Below are positions 15,072 to 27,100 of a stretch of 64,000 nucleotides of DNA, one piece after another; positions within the stretch are counted from its first letter, which is position 1; the number at the start of each line of letters is the position of its first letter. The translations under genes were made by a program, and so were the position numbers. The stretch lies in NCBI GenBank assembly GCA_043228905.1, contig JBHGNT010000006.1, positions 2,108,001 to 2,172,000 of the forward strand, written 5' to 3'. The notes below the pieces were generated by a model. That model searched no databases, was not told where the DNA came from, and saw only the letters and a program-made list of their open reading frames with translations. This stretch comes from Azolla caroliniana (lineage: Eukaryota; Polypodiophyta).

Positions 15072-18000
15072 ATGGCGCTGCTCTACCGCGACGTTTGGCC
15101 ACTCAGAGAAGGCCCTCAAACCACATCCCCCCCTATTCAGCGTCTCTATAATCAATCCATCAGGTCATCTTCACACACGCTGTCAAGATTTTGGAGGTTT
15201 CACCTCCATGGGAGCTTCGCAAAACTTTCCAGTCCCGTACGTCATTCTTCTTCGTCTTCGAATAGTTTTGATTCATCAGAGATTTTACAAGAATGCAGGA
15301 TCAATGCATCAGTAGCTCATGGATCTGAACCAGCTAATAATGATCTTAATGACTCTGATGAACGTGGTTATAGCGGTCTAATTGCCTCTGAATATGCCAA
15401 AAGTGGCCTTAATGAAAATGCCGATAGTGGTACTAGTAGTGCATATGTATGTGAGACCGATGATATCGGTGAGCGTGAAAGGAAAAGGAGAGAAAGAATC
15501 GGTACTGCCAACAAGGGAAAGATTCCATGGAATAAAGGCAAATCTCACTCTCCAGGTATCCCTTTCAACTATTGGGTGCTAGATATCTAGTTTATAAATC
15601 CATTTTCTAGGAGGATGTGGTAGTTAAAGTGTTAGTATAATGATTTGAAAGCTAAAACATCAACAATTAGAAGGAAATATTATTCTTTTCAACCATTGGG
15701 TCACGCAAAGTAAATTTGTAGCTAGGTGTTGCATGCAGTTAATGCTATTGTTTTCAACCCCGGATACGTGGAAAAATGGATTTTGTAGAGATTTTTAGGA
15801 GGAGAGTGATAGTTTATAATTGGTAATTAAGTGTTAGTGTAATGATCTCAAAGTCAAAATATAAATGTGTTTCATGAAAGAAAACCCATTGTTTTAGGCG
15901 TGAATTCTTCACCCTAAGCTTATATACAATCACATTTATACATTTTGTCTGTATTTATGACTTCTTGTTGATATGTAAAGGCATTGCTTCCACACTGTGC
16001 TTTAGAATCCAGTGTATTACTTCACTACTACATTTTGACAATGTAACCTCATGTTTTGTGCCTTTCCTTGAGTCAATCTTCCATGTCATGTAATAGTAAG
16101 CTCTCTTGTTACATTTCAGCCACAATTGCTTTGATGAAGGAGAGGAACAAAGTAGTGATGCAAGATCCAAGAGTAAGAGATCTCCCTTGTCCAATAACTA
16201 TCTTATTGCAAAATAACAAAGAAACTCCTTCCCCTTCCCTCACCCTCTAGGGTGGAAATCTGTTCTCCGTATAACAAAAGTTCAGTTCATTCATTACAGA
16301 TAAGGGAGAAACTTCGGAAATATTCCCACCCTCAAAGGTATACTTTTCATGCTCAGCGGAAATTAGAGAGGAAAGGATGTTTGAATTCCATGTACTAAGT
16401 ATTTTCTCATTCGGTCTCATTTGCAGTCCAGAAACCAGGGAGAAGCTCAGAGTATTTATGAGATCTAGGATGGAATATGAGAGAAAACAATTGACACTTA
16501 TACAAGAGTGGAAAGATGTCATTGCTGAGAATGCCAGGATCGGAAACTTAGGAGATGACGAACTTCAGTGGGATAGCTACACTATTCTGAAGGATCAGTT
16601 ACGCCAAGAGCACATCAACAATAAAAAGAAAAAGAAAGAGAAGGTCCATAGGTCTTTGCCATTGGAGCAAAGACTGAAGATATCTGCGTCAGTTAGAGCT
16701 AAATGGGAGGATCCTGTAAGGTCATTCAGATACTTTTGAAGAGGCATGTAGCTCTAGATTTTTATGATTGTTTAATAGCTTACTGTTTTATGGAGGCATA
16801 TTGTTTGAAAATCTAGCATCAATAAGGAACTAAAAAACAAAAACTATGGTAGAAATTAATTCTCATGTTTTTCCTCAAAGTAGTCATACTCAAGAATGCT
16901 AGTTTTGGAGAGAGAAAACGAAGCAGCAAGATACATTCTAATGAAAAACCACTGAAAAGGTAATAGGAGAATAGTCATGGAGAGATGGATAGGTTTTATT
17001 ATTGTTCTCGAAGGTGACCAATGGGATGAAAACTGAATCATTTTTGCGTAGTAGGTGTGGATTTGAGTAGCGATTCTCGATGTTCAAGAATTCTTGAGAA
17101 TTGCATAGTGAAAAGTTGAATCTAATGACAAACCACTGAAAAGATGATAGGAGAATAGTCATGGAGAGATGGATTGGTTTTATTATTGTTCTCGGAGGTC
17201 AAATATGACCAATGCGACTAAAACTGAATCGTTTTTGCATAGTATGCGTGGAATTGAGTAACGATTCTGATGTTACAATTTAGATTGCAAATCATGATTA
17301 TGTAGTGAACAAGATCAATGTGTGGAATGGTCGAATGCAACCTATTGTATCAAAGCATGATACTCTAACTCCTTTCAGTATACATCAGACGATCTCTATA
17401 ATGGTTTGATTCCCGATATTCCACTGCTCTAGTTTTCTGGGAAGTGTACAATGCAGTCAGATGCCTCTGAATGCCTTCCAATGATGCATACCCTTCAAAC
17501 TGATAAGAAAGAAACTCTCCTCCGAGATCATTCTGAAGGCACTTCACTATCAGGTCCACTTCTTCACCATCTGTTGCCACTTGATAAACTTTCCAAGAGC
17601 CTCAGCCTTTTCTTCGGGGATATAGACTTGTAGCTGGGAAATCAGATGGACAACTGGTTTTAAACTCTGGTTGGGTATGTAGACAATGGTGTTAAATGCC
17701 TCTGCCTTGAAAGACTCATGGAGATCTGTTCCCTTAAGCATCCATTAGACCATCTCTATGCTAATCTGATTCTAACGTTCTGCTACTTCATTTTTCTGGG
17801 GAGTATAAAAGTTGTCAGCTTGCTGCCTTTGAATGCCTTCTGATGATGCATACTTTTCAAACTGATGGGACAGAAACTTTCCTTCACGATCAGTTCAAAT
17901 TCACCTCACTTTCAGATCATCTGCTGCCAGTTAATAAACTCTTTGAGGAAATATACCCACATCATCCCACTGTAATCATCTAAAATCAGGAAGTTGTATG

Positions 18001-20687
18001 ATGATCTGCCTAATGCGATTGTTGCTGTCTATCCACAGAGATTGAAATTCACCAACTTTAGAGGAGACGTCACTCTCTTGGCCTCCTGCGGAAAGACTTC
18101 TAATATTGCTTGCCTGACATGCAAGCTCCAGGCACTTCAGCCAGTCCTGGTAAGCTGAATACCAGCCTATCTTTTTACATCTTCCACAATATTGGGATCA
18201 GAAATTTCCAAACTTATCTGATTATTCCCTATCATGATAAACTCACCATTGATGTCCCTTAAGTTCTACAAACAGCTCTTATAAGACTGGTCATGTGTCG
18301 GCTTGCTCTGCTATGTAGGAGCCCAGTGTTAGCTGATGCATCTTCACTTGAACTCTCTTCTGCAAGGACCATGGATCTGGCACTATCCCCTTCCTCCACA
18401 AGCACAACTCCAGTCTCCATCACCATAGGCATCAGACTCTTGGCTTTCGACTCTACAGTCTTGAGCCATGTGTCTCCTCTTAGCTCAGTTGTTGCTCTTT
18501 CCACTGAAAGCCCTTGTGGTTGTATTTCCCCCCTTCTTCTTCCCGAAGTAGTGCAGTGCAGCATTCAGAATTCCTTTTGGCTGTTGTTGTGAATCCACCT
18601 GCGTATCCTCTTGGAATAACAAAGAGAACGCCTCAAGGTAGAGTGGAGAGTTTCTTGCTAGAGTGATCATCATTGTGACCAAACCATCATACATCATGGG
18701 CAAGGTGAGGATGTCTTTCTGCACCAGTTGGACACCCAGAATCTAATCTCGGGGGTGTTCTGATAAAATGCTCCGCCTTGATTTTGGATCCTGGTTTTGT
18801 TCTACATCTTGTTGTGGTGTTGCAGAATCTTTTAGGCATCCACTGCCTTTGATATGCATGGAATGAGAGCGTCAATACAGTATCGGTTGTCTCTGTGATG
18901 ATTACATAGAGGGCATCCACATTCTGCCTTGTCTAACGTTGCACGTCCATTGCGAGTGGAGGGATTATTGCATCAGATTCTTTGTATCTGTTTTTTACCT
19001 GTGGAGTATGATGTCTAAACTTTGCAATCAAACCAAGCATGCTATCCAAGAACTCATAATTGTTCAACATGGTAGTCAACACCCATAGAATGTAGTTAGT
19101 GCAGTCAAAATTTCCCTCAGTCATTCCATCAACCCAGAAATAAGTGCACGACCACTCTCATTTGTTGCCATCTTTGCTGCATTGGTAGAGTAACTGTGGT
19201 ACCTTGTTAATTACCACTACCATTGTGTCTTTGACCTCCTTCAAAACCCTTGTTTGGTTTTAAATGCAAAACCTCAGTGCTTTGACACCATTTTAACTGT
19301 GGAAATTAGAAGGAGAGTTGCAACAATTAATTACAACAGAACATACAATGGAGAAGCAAGAAGACAGATTATATTAACAAGATTGAAGCTAAAGTTAGAA
19401 TATCCAAGAACGTCAAATTGGTTCCCTATGGAACCCATTTATTTCCCACTACAGTTAGGGTGTGCTGGTTGTCCAACAACTAGTGCAGCCTCTACGGCTA
19501 CACGTCTGCTGTTGATACTTGTGTGGTTTCTTTGAAGAAGACATGTGTTTCAGTTTGTGAATATGGATCCACATGGATCTCAAATAGATAGATAGAAAGA
19601 TTGATTATATTAGCGTCTTCGGAGGTCAAATATGACCTATGAGACCAAAACAATTACATTTCACGTGATACGTGTGAAAGTGAGTAGCGACTCTCGATGT
19701 TCAAGAACTTTACCAATGAATGTTGCAATCGAGAGTGCACATTGTGGTTGTGAGAGAAATTCATGCAAGGATTGGGCTTGGTCGAAGATGTGTGGAAAGC
19801 ATGGTCGAATATAATCAAAGGCCAAACATTGTATCAAATTGTGATACTCAGACTCTCCAACATGTTTCACTTGTGCCCCAACGCCCTGTCTCACATCGCA
19901 ATGCATGTGAGCTAAGTCGCATGGAAGCAATGGTTCGAATAGAAGCCAATGGAATGGGCTCTAACATGTATCAATGTATATGTTTCCCCATTCTCCGAAG
20001 AATATGGTTTTGTAGTTGGGTGCAACATGTGTAGTATAATGTATGAAGCGTGAGCCTCCACATTTTTCCATGTCATGATATATTGGCGTTGCAAAAAGGC
20101 CTCATTTACAGAGGAATCTAGTGATGCATCATGGAGCAAATGTGTTGCATCCATTTGCCAAACCACTTTTCACCACTTTTCATATCTTGCATCCAATCGG
20201 AACACAAAATTTTGCTTTTATGCGTCTTTTGGATCTTTTTGCTTGCTTCCCATGCGATTCTAGGAAGTCGATGTGAGGGACTTTTTTGAACCTTAAGCAT
20301 GTATTCAATCAACAACCCTTTCCATGGCCAAGATCTCAATGGGAAGTGATCTCGTCTCAAGGAGGAGGAGGATGTACAATGTTTGTTTCTTAACTTGTAG
20401 AAACTTTGTAAGAAACTCTTTCCAAGTAGATTTAGGGATGCTATCACCCCATACTTCCACCCCATAGAGAAGCACTGGTGTCACCAAAGTGTCGAAAAGG
20501 TATTTCTTAAGGACCCAACACTTCTCCACGATTGCATGTGTTCTCAAATGTATAATACGCTCGCTTTCCCGCTCTAAGCGACATGTAGCACATTCATTCC
20601 ATCTATGATTTGAAGGAACTTCAAGGCCAAGATATTTGAAGCTTTCCACACATTCAAGGGGCTCATTATTGTACATAATGCATGTAC

Positions 20688-20753
<66 letters not shown>

Positions 20754-20846
20754 GGTTAGCATTCGGGTTAAGGTTCAGCAAGATGACCCCACAAACACTG
20801 GTTTGGGAGTTGAGTTTACTCCACTCATATGGTCCCCCATGGATCT

Positions 20847-20904
<58 letters not shown>

Positions 20905-22831
20905 TTTGGTTCAAGATTCAGCTAGATGACCCCATTCTCTGCAGATGAAGCACTGGTCGGAATCCAGTTTACTCTACTCATATGGTTCCCCATTGATCTC
21001 CAAGAGATAGGTCCGTGTTTGGGCCAAGATTAGGCAAGACTCAGCAGATGAAGCACAGGTTTGTATAATCCAGGGATCACTATTCCTCTAAAGCTGAAAG
21101 CTGAATATCTGAGGAAGCTAACCACGACTCATGATTCCCTACTGTAACCTTGAAGGATTGATTGTAAAATGCGTCAGAAAGGCCAAATGTTATGTCACCA
21201 GATCAAATTAAAAATTTTATAGAAAGGGAACACATTGCATTTTAGAGAATACAAATGAGATTAAGTTCTATATCCTCAACGTGTCAAGTTACACAGTTGA
21301 CATTCTCCTATGTTGTGATAGGATGTGGGGAAATTGGTTGAAAATGATTCAGGACTTGCATTGAATGACATGTTGTGGCGCAGCAACATAATTTACACAT
21401 GTTTGATGTCTCAAGGAATGGATATATCTTGAGGAGCTTTTGCCACATATATCTTGAGGAGAATTAAATGGAGCGAGCAGAGTTAGAAAAGGAGTGCAGA
21501 AAACAACGGCAAGTAAGGATGATGTAGTACTCAAGCCCAGACATATGGGCTGTAGCCACTGCATCTCTTGTCTTCTTTTGAACTTGTTCTTAATAGCACT
21601 TTTTCCTTGTTGCTGTTGCAGTGTCACAGCTGAAAACCTCCCTTTTCATCATTTTAGATTGGTACTTTTTGCTTTTTGATAAAGCCTGAGTGTCTCCTCA
21701 GTCTCAGCATCAGTATTCTAAGTGTTCTTTGTTCCCAATTATCATGTGTCCATTGGATCTGCTTGATCTTGGAGGGTCAATTAAGGCTCATGCATTTCTC
21801 CTTCAATATTAATCTTTTTAATGAAGGACAAAAGTGGACACAGGTACATGTATCAATTGCTTAATAAATGATCAGAAATTGTCTCTAAATTATTGTCACA
21901 ACTTCTAGGGCCTGATTATAAATACATGTCCCCAGAATGATGAAGCTTAAGAACAGCCACATGAGATTCCTTTGCCTGTAACATTTATATTTAAAATAGA
22001 TTTTAACCATTGCCTAAACTTTCATTACATGTGTATGTACCCGTATGATTTTTTATTTACTGCTCATGCCACCCCTCTGTTTCCTAATTTCAAGGTGTAA
22101 ATTTTTTTTTCCGCAGTCTCTGTTTGATGTAACTTGTTATATTTGTTATGTGGATAAGAATACCTATCCATGGTTCATTGCTACCTGTTTTTATTTACAG
22201 TCATGTACTGTGTGGATGTATGAATGATCGATTTAATCACATTCCCGACCATGGCCATTGCAGGAGTTCCGAAAGAAGGTGATTGAAAACATGCATGCAA
22301 AAAAATTGACAAACACAAGGAGAAAAAAATACAGTGAAAAAATTTCAGATGCTGAGTTTGACAATATACTGGATGTTCTCACAAGAACACCAACATCTAA
22401 AGATATGGTGGGGTTTTCTGAAACAAAAATTGGCTCATACAGTGACCCGTCCTCCAAGGAAAAGCTTGCAAAACTGCTTCATGTGCGAAAAGTTAAATGT
22501 GTAGAAAGGATGTTGGAATCAGAGATTAGAGATGATCATCCTGGAAGTGAAAATAGAAATGTAGGGGAGAAAACAGAACTGGAGGCATTGCAAAAAGCTC
22601 AACTTGAGGCTGCAGATAGGGCAAGGTAAAACATTTATGATTTATAGCTAGACAAAATGTGTTTTCTTGATCTACCCATGCGAGTATGTGAGTATGGTTT
22701 CTCTGTGAATTCCTTTGAGATCAACTTCCTGCTTTAAATGAGTCTAATTTTATTTCCTCCCTCCATCTCTTGAGTTATATGTGGCCCAATATTGGACATT
22801 AACATATATGTACAACACACACATACGTAAC

Positions 22832-22893
<62 letters not shown>

Positions 22894-24181
22894 AATCTGA
22901 TCCTATCTTCGAATGAATTAGATAACTGTTTTCAAGATATTAAATATGTTGTATGATCATGTCATAGAGCTGGCTGTTACATAGTTGAAATAATATCTCT
23001 CACTCTCTTATTTGTTTTAATTATTGTAGTAGTGCCATAATTATGGTTGTAATGGGATGATATGCACAGCTCTCATGTCATATTCTCCACCGATCCTGTA
23101 CATAGTACCAGGATACTTATTCCTAAGCTCTAGGATTCTTATGACTTGTTTCTTTAGCACTTTCTAATCTAGTTTTTGTATAATGAAGATGATTATTGGA
23201 GCTTTAATAGAAAAGTCATTTTTTGGATGTTTGCAAATATTGATATCACAGATCATTTTATTTCTTGTCTGCATTCATTCCCACTGTCACAAAGACATGC
23301 ACAAAGAAGCTTTTAACCCGGAGTACACTAGGATTTTACATAAATATACAAGACGCTCAAATCTATTCTTATTTAGTTTGGTGGGTACCATGTCTTTGAT
23401 CTTATGTCTCATCATGTTGATTTTACTTTTATGATCTAGGATTCTACTGGCTGAAGCAGAGCTAGCTGCTAGGGCTTTGGAGGCTGCAGGAGCCAGAGAT
23501 GAAAGCCTTACTCGCTCTCTTCTGGAGGCGAGAACCTTATTGGATGAAGCAAACAAAACATTATCGAATACACAGGTCGTATCATCACCTTCCAATTGAT
23601 TGCAGAACTCGTACTTACTGTTTGAGATCATTGCTGCAATGCGTACTGAAGGGAGGATATATGGTTTTGGCACGAGTAAATTTTATTTTACATTACCACA
23701 TCCCAATCAGGAGGTTTGGGAGTGGTAACTTCTTAGCCATTTCAGGCAGCTAACCAAACATCCTATTTCTGTACTCAACCCTAGAATTCATTGCTTTACC
23801 TGATAGCTAGCTCACAAACATTCACTTCTGTACCCAAATCCTAGAATCGTTTAACATTTTCATTCCTACAATGTGTTTGGTTTATCACGATGTGTATTCT
23901 TAGTTGTGATAGTTATCAGGTAAATTCTTGAAAAACATCAAGAGCCACCTCTCATTATGTGAAAATTTCACATTTGATCCTATAGGTCGTATTGAACCTC
24001 TTAAGGATAGTAATAAAATCTCTCTCCAAAAACAAGAAAATATTTTAAGATGGTCTTATAAGCCATTTTGACCTCTTTAAATATGTTAATATAGTGTTCT
24101 TTCTCTCTCACAATATGTATTTAAATCATTGAACATGCCTTTTTGGTTTCTTTACAGAAGGAGATGAAACATCCATTATAA
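15072..24181 (+). CDS. NUMOD3-motif protein, probably organelle-targeted, at least 6 exons
   Basis: Function unknown. NUMOD3 is a DNA-binding repeat first seen next to homing-endonuclease domains; plants have a nuclear-encoded family with it and no recognisable nuclease. Exons: 15072-15555, 16120-16172, 16300-16337, 16427-16715, 22264-22625, 23440-23575, and a doubtful last one at 24158-24181. All join in frame, for about 461 residues. Residues 1-65 are Ser/Arg-rich with few acidic residues, like a transit peptide. NUMOD3 motifs: NKGKIPWNKGKSHSP (about 147-161) running into a KERNKVVMQDP phrase, then SPETREKL. The family phrase LQWDSYTILKDQL and KISASVRAKWEDPEFRKKV follow. The C-terminal part (about 409-450) is an Ala/Glu-rich helix. 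The tiny exons 2 and 3 restore the motif and the phase, which supports them. The stop is uncertain: other short acceptors at 23711, 23747 and 23920 also lead to quick stops. Confidence 0.75.
16955..17380. repeat. Two tandem copies of a dispersed, LTR-like repeat
   Basis: Copy A (about 16960-17116) and copy B (17143-17300) share GGAGAATAGTCATGGAGAGA, TTTTATTATTGTTCTCG, an ACTGAATC phrase and GAGTA(G/A)CGATTCT. The block ends with TTGTATCAAAGCATGATACT near 17364. A related block in the same orientation lies at 19595-19865, on the other side of the Copia internal region, and another at 34856-34998. Confidence 0.75.
17382..17960 (-). repeat. Direct duplication inside the Copia integrase relic
   Basis: 17382-17590 and 17745-17945 are diverged direct repeats. 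Both carry a CCATCTCTAT-like start, a phrase close to TGAATGCCTTC, then GATGCATAC and TCAAACTGAT. On the minus strand each encodes an EFLS-like/GYASLEGIQ integrase core, so the same domain occurs twice in a row. Confidence 0.75.
19595..19865. repeat. Dispersed LTR-like repeat, third copy
   Basis: It contains TCGGAGGTCAAATATGACC, ATGAGACCAAAA, GAGTAGCGACTCTCGATGTT and then ATTGTATCAAATTGTGATACT. This matches the order of elements in the 17143-17380 block. It lies 5' of the Copia primer site and in direct orientation to the 17.1-kb block, as a pair of LTRs would. Confidence 0.65.
20118..20665 (-). mobile_element. LINE fragment: tail of a reverse transcriptase ORF
   Basis: The minus-strand frames read FKYLGLEVPSNHRWNE, then LVTPVLLYGVEVWGDSIPK, then LETRSLPIEILAMERVV, then KVQKSPSHRLPRIAWEA. 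The pattern YLG ... TPVLLYG-EVWG is characteristic of the region just after the reverse transcriptase domain in non-LTR retrotransposons. The frame changes between 20305 and 20465, so the copy is dead. The right end abuts an AG microsatellite; the 5' part of the ORF is missing. Confidence 0.75.
20691..21060. repeat. Composite minisatellite: AG tracts alternating with a 100-bp unit
   Basis: AG tracts lie at 20691-20750 (60 bp) and about 20849-20901. After each comes a unit of about 100 bp with a GGTTCA(A/G)G phrase, CAGC(A/T)AGATGACCCCA, an ACTGGT phrase, TTTACT(C/T)(C/T)ACTCATATGGT and ATGGATCTC or ATTGATCTC. A third unit start (GTCCGTGTTTGGGCCAAGAT) is at 21011. Unit and AG tract seem to have duplicated together. 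Confidence 0.85.
22837..22890 (+). repeat. AG microsatellite in intron 5 of the NUMOD3-type gene
   Basis: An uninterrupted AG run of 54 bases within the 22626-23439 intron. Confidence 0.95.
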
Positions 24182-27100
24182 TTTATAAATTGTGCTCTCA
24201 AACAAAACTTAGACTTTACAAGCTCTTTGGTATTTATAGAACATATATATCCTTTCGTAAATCCATGTGATTTATTCGTCTCTGACGATGAGTTGGAAGT
24301 GTTATCGGGTTTGATTTTCAGCAATGTAAGCAAAATGGATATATTGTATAGTCATATTCACAATCCATATGGTGCATCATTCAAGTTCAAATGTATGTGT
24401 ATTTATATGTAAGTTTATGATTACGCTGTCTTCTTTGTATGCTGGTGATGGACAATGCCACAGCCACTAGCACAGATGATATGATTGTTTGGTTTAACAA
24501 TGTGACCGCATCAGGGTAGCAACACATCGTATATGTATGTGAGGTGATACTGGCAGATTTCTCTTCGGTTAAGCATTATTATGTTTTTTAAATTTAATTT
24601 TTTAGTGTTTGTGCAACTTTTGTTGTTTGAAAACATTTTAGCTTGGCATGGGTGGATACATCCAACCATGAAAGGAGCTGGAACTCGTGTCAAGCTACAA
24701 CAAGAGATTTGTCTTAGCATTAAGTAAATAGTGATGATCATTTTTCTGGCAAGAAAAAGTTAGGCCAGGGCCTAGACACACAATTATTCCTCTTTGAAAC
24801 TGTGCGCGATATAGTATACAGCCTCTTAAAAAACAAAGATGGTAGGGGAGAACCAAGCAAATGTAAGTGCTGCTTTAAAAAAAAAGTATCGTTGCCTTGC
24901 AATCACTCTTACAAAAAGCAAATAACAATCTCTTTAATTGTTTTTTAACACTTTTAATTTCATTACGATTTATTTTTTTGGTAGCATTTTGAGTGGAACA
25001 CAATTCACCACAGCACTCACAAAACACAGCATGCATAAAACGTTTTTCATTTCCGAAAATAGGGTTCAAGACTTGCGGTCAAAGGAAGTAGTGGGGCTCT
25101 AGAAAACAAAAATAAAATCTATTTATGCATCACTCTCTTTTGTTCTAAACTTCTATTTATTTATTTATATCACTAGTAGTTACTAAATTGCTAGTTTCAA
25201 TGGTATGGCAATGATGGGTTTATGTTATTTGTATGCTTCAAATTCCAATGACGACCTTAATGCGAAATTCTCAAAATGATCTCGCAATAAAACTGTATTA
25301 TTAGGAGAATTCACTATTGCGCATAGTATTTTAAGAATGACTTTGATGTGAAAGGAATTTGTCACTGTGATTAGGAGAAATCATTCCACATGGAATGGAA
25401 TATATAGAATCTACATAGTCGTTAGTATGTCAACAATGTATCACGGCCCACGGGTGGTCTTGGATAGGCCATCAATGGCCACATATGTGTTCCCAAATGA
25501 TTTTTATTTAGAATTTTTTTCTTCCTCCAATAGTTTCGAAAATAGATGGTCAAATTACACAACAGTAAGCACATGCATAGAAGTTTGAACACATTGTAAC
25601 TCCCTGATAATCATTAAAAACAAATTTGTACACTCTTGCCATCAATCTTGTTATTACCCATTTCTACTTTATCTACAAATTTTATTATCTTCGTTAGATA
25701 ACCTAAGACCACACATATCTGTCTACATTTTACATTGTATCGATGTTTTATATATAAACAAGCAATTGTGCAAGAATATCCAACATATCTTTTGATGTAC
25801 CTTATTTACTATGGTATCGTGGTTGAGTGAAGTTAATGTATGGAAATAGTTACCATAGTGTCATAAACCCTTCAGTGACATATTTTGATACTTACAAGTT
25901 ACAAGTTAATACTACCTCCTTAAAATTTAACTTTGCCTTGCATAAATTTTACGGCCTTTCTCAATAGCCTCCCTAAATTATTGTGAGTGCGATCTGTTAT
26001 TTTTACTTCAACGATAGATCATTATCTTTACCCAACTTCTTGTCCAAATCAGATTTCAAATCATCATACCAACAATATTTGCATTCACACATTCTAATTT
26101 CTAAGAAGAAAGTATTAAAGCTAACGTATGGGAGTGGAGTTTACATCAATTATGTTATGAGATATAATTGTGAAGAAGCTAGAAATTACCCGAACAGTCC
26201 CAAGTAACAAATACTTGACAAGGTCAAAAGGACCTAATATTACCATAAATCTTTTGTTTCCAAGAATGGTATTAAAGCAATTTGTGTGCTTTTTGGAAAG
26301 AAGAAGAAGAAGCAATTTGTGTGGGAGAAAACATTGTTTCTTTGTCTTTGCTCTTTCTTCATCAATGTGTGATCCAAACTTCTCGTAGTGTTGTTGGTTA
26401 TATATTCATAGTAATAGATCAATACACGTATACAGAATAATCATTCCTAAATGTGGTGTGGGAGGCGTTTTATGTTTGTGTCTCAACTAATTGCCTAGAA
26501 CAATACTATGTCATGCCCATTGCACATAGCGTAATAATCTACAAAAATAGGTCTCTATGATTTAGTTGTATAACCAATGGCATATGACAAAACACTTAAT
26601 TGGTGCAATTTAAGAGAAGCTTTATTGCCCATTTTTGTTGTTAATATTCATTATATATGCATATGCTCCTTAAGTTTTACTTTGAGACAAACACTCTTTT
26701 TATTTATATATTGATACTCAACAAAAAGGTGCTTGTAAGTTTTACCCAACAATATTCCATATTGACAGCATATCCAATAAAATTGTGCAAGTTGTTGTCA
26801 GTGCAATAGATAAGAAAGAGATAGAGCTGATGTAGATTCATCCAAATACTCTTTCCCACTAAAAAGAGAAAGGGACAGACAAAGTTGTTACATGCCTTAA
26901 CAAAATGAGAATTGGGGGAGGTGATATGGGTGGATGTACATGGTAAATAAATGAGAGAGTCAAGAGTGTTTACAATTAGGCAATTGGTTGGAAATAAGGA
27001 GGCGTGTCTCGTAATGTCAGACTTGCATAAATTAGTGAGATAGAGAAAGAGGTGATCTTTTTGGTGTAAATAGACAAGAGACCGTAAAGACAAAACAAAA

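Larger units (their letters stand above)
16955..19865 (-). mobile_element. Degenerate Ty1/Copia retrotransposon
   Basis: Reading the minus strand from right to left: LTR-like block 19865-19298; TGGTGTCAAAGC at 19290-19279, close to the initiator-tRNA-Met primer site TGGTATCAGAGC; broken gag with TNYILWVLTTMLNNYEFLD (about 19.1 kb) and a decayed zinc knuckle (KRRHMAQDC); a protease relic LLHSRASRHMT (about 18.3 kb), like the usual LDSGASRHMT; then an integrase relic with GKFLSHQFEKYASSEGIQRQ and YTPQKNEVAER (17.8-17.9 kb). A second integrase copy (LGGEFLSYQFEGYASLEGIQ) follows at 17365-17740. No reverse transcriptase or RNase H was seen, so the 3' half is lost. Many stops and frameshifts make it non-functional. 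Outer limits are approximate. Confidence 0.7.
16716..22263 (+). other. 5.5-kb intron 4 of the NUMOD3-type gene, loaded with transposon relics
   Basis: The donor is CCT|GTAAGG at 16716 and the acceptor is CATTGCAG at 22263. The other introns of this gene are 89-814 bp. It contains a decayed Copia element (about 16.95-19.87 kb), a LINE tail (about 20.1-20.7 kb) and an AG-rich composite minisatellite (20.69-21.06 kb). From 21.07 to 22.26 kb nothing was recognised. The flanking exons meet exactly at a family-conserved point (AKWEDP/EFRKKV), so the gene seems to splice across the insertions. Confidence 0.75.

Noticed and set aside
20574-20929. Frames with Ser-Leu or Arg-Glu repeats
   Set aside because: Translation of AG microsatellites; only the LINE part below 20665 is meaningful.
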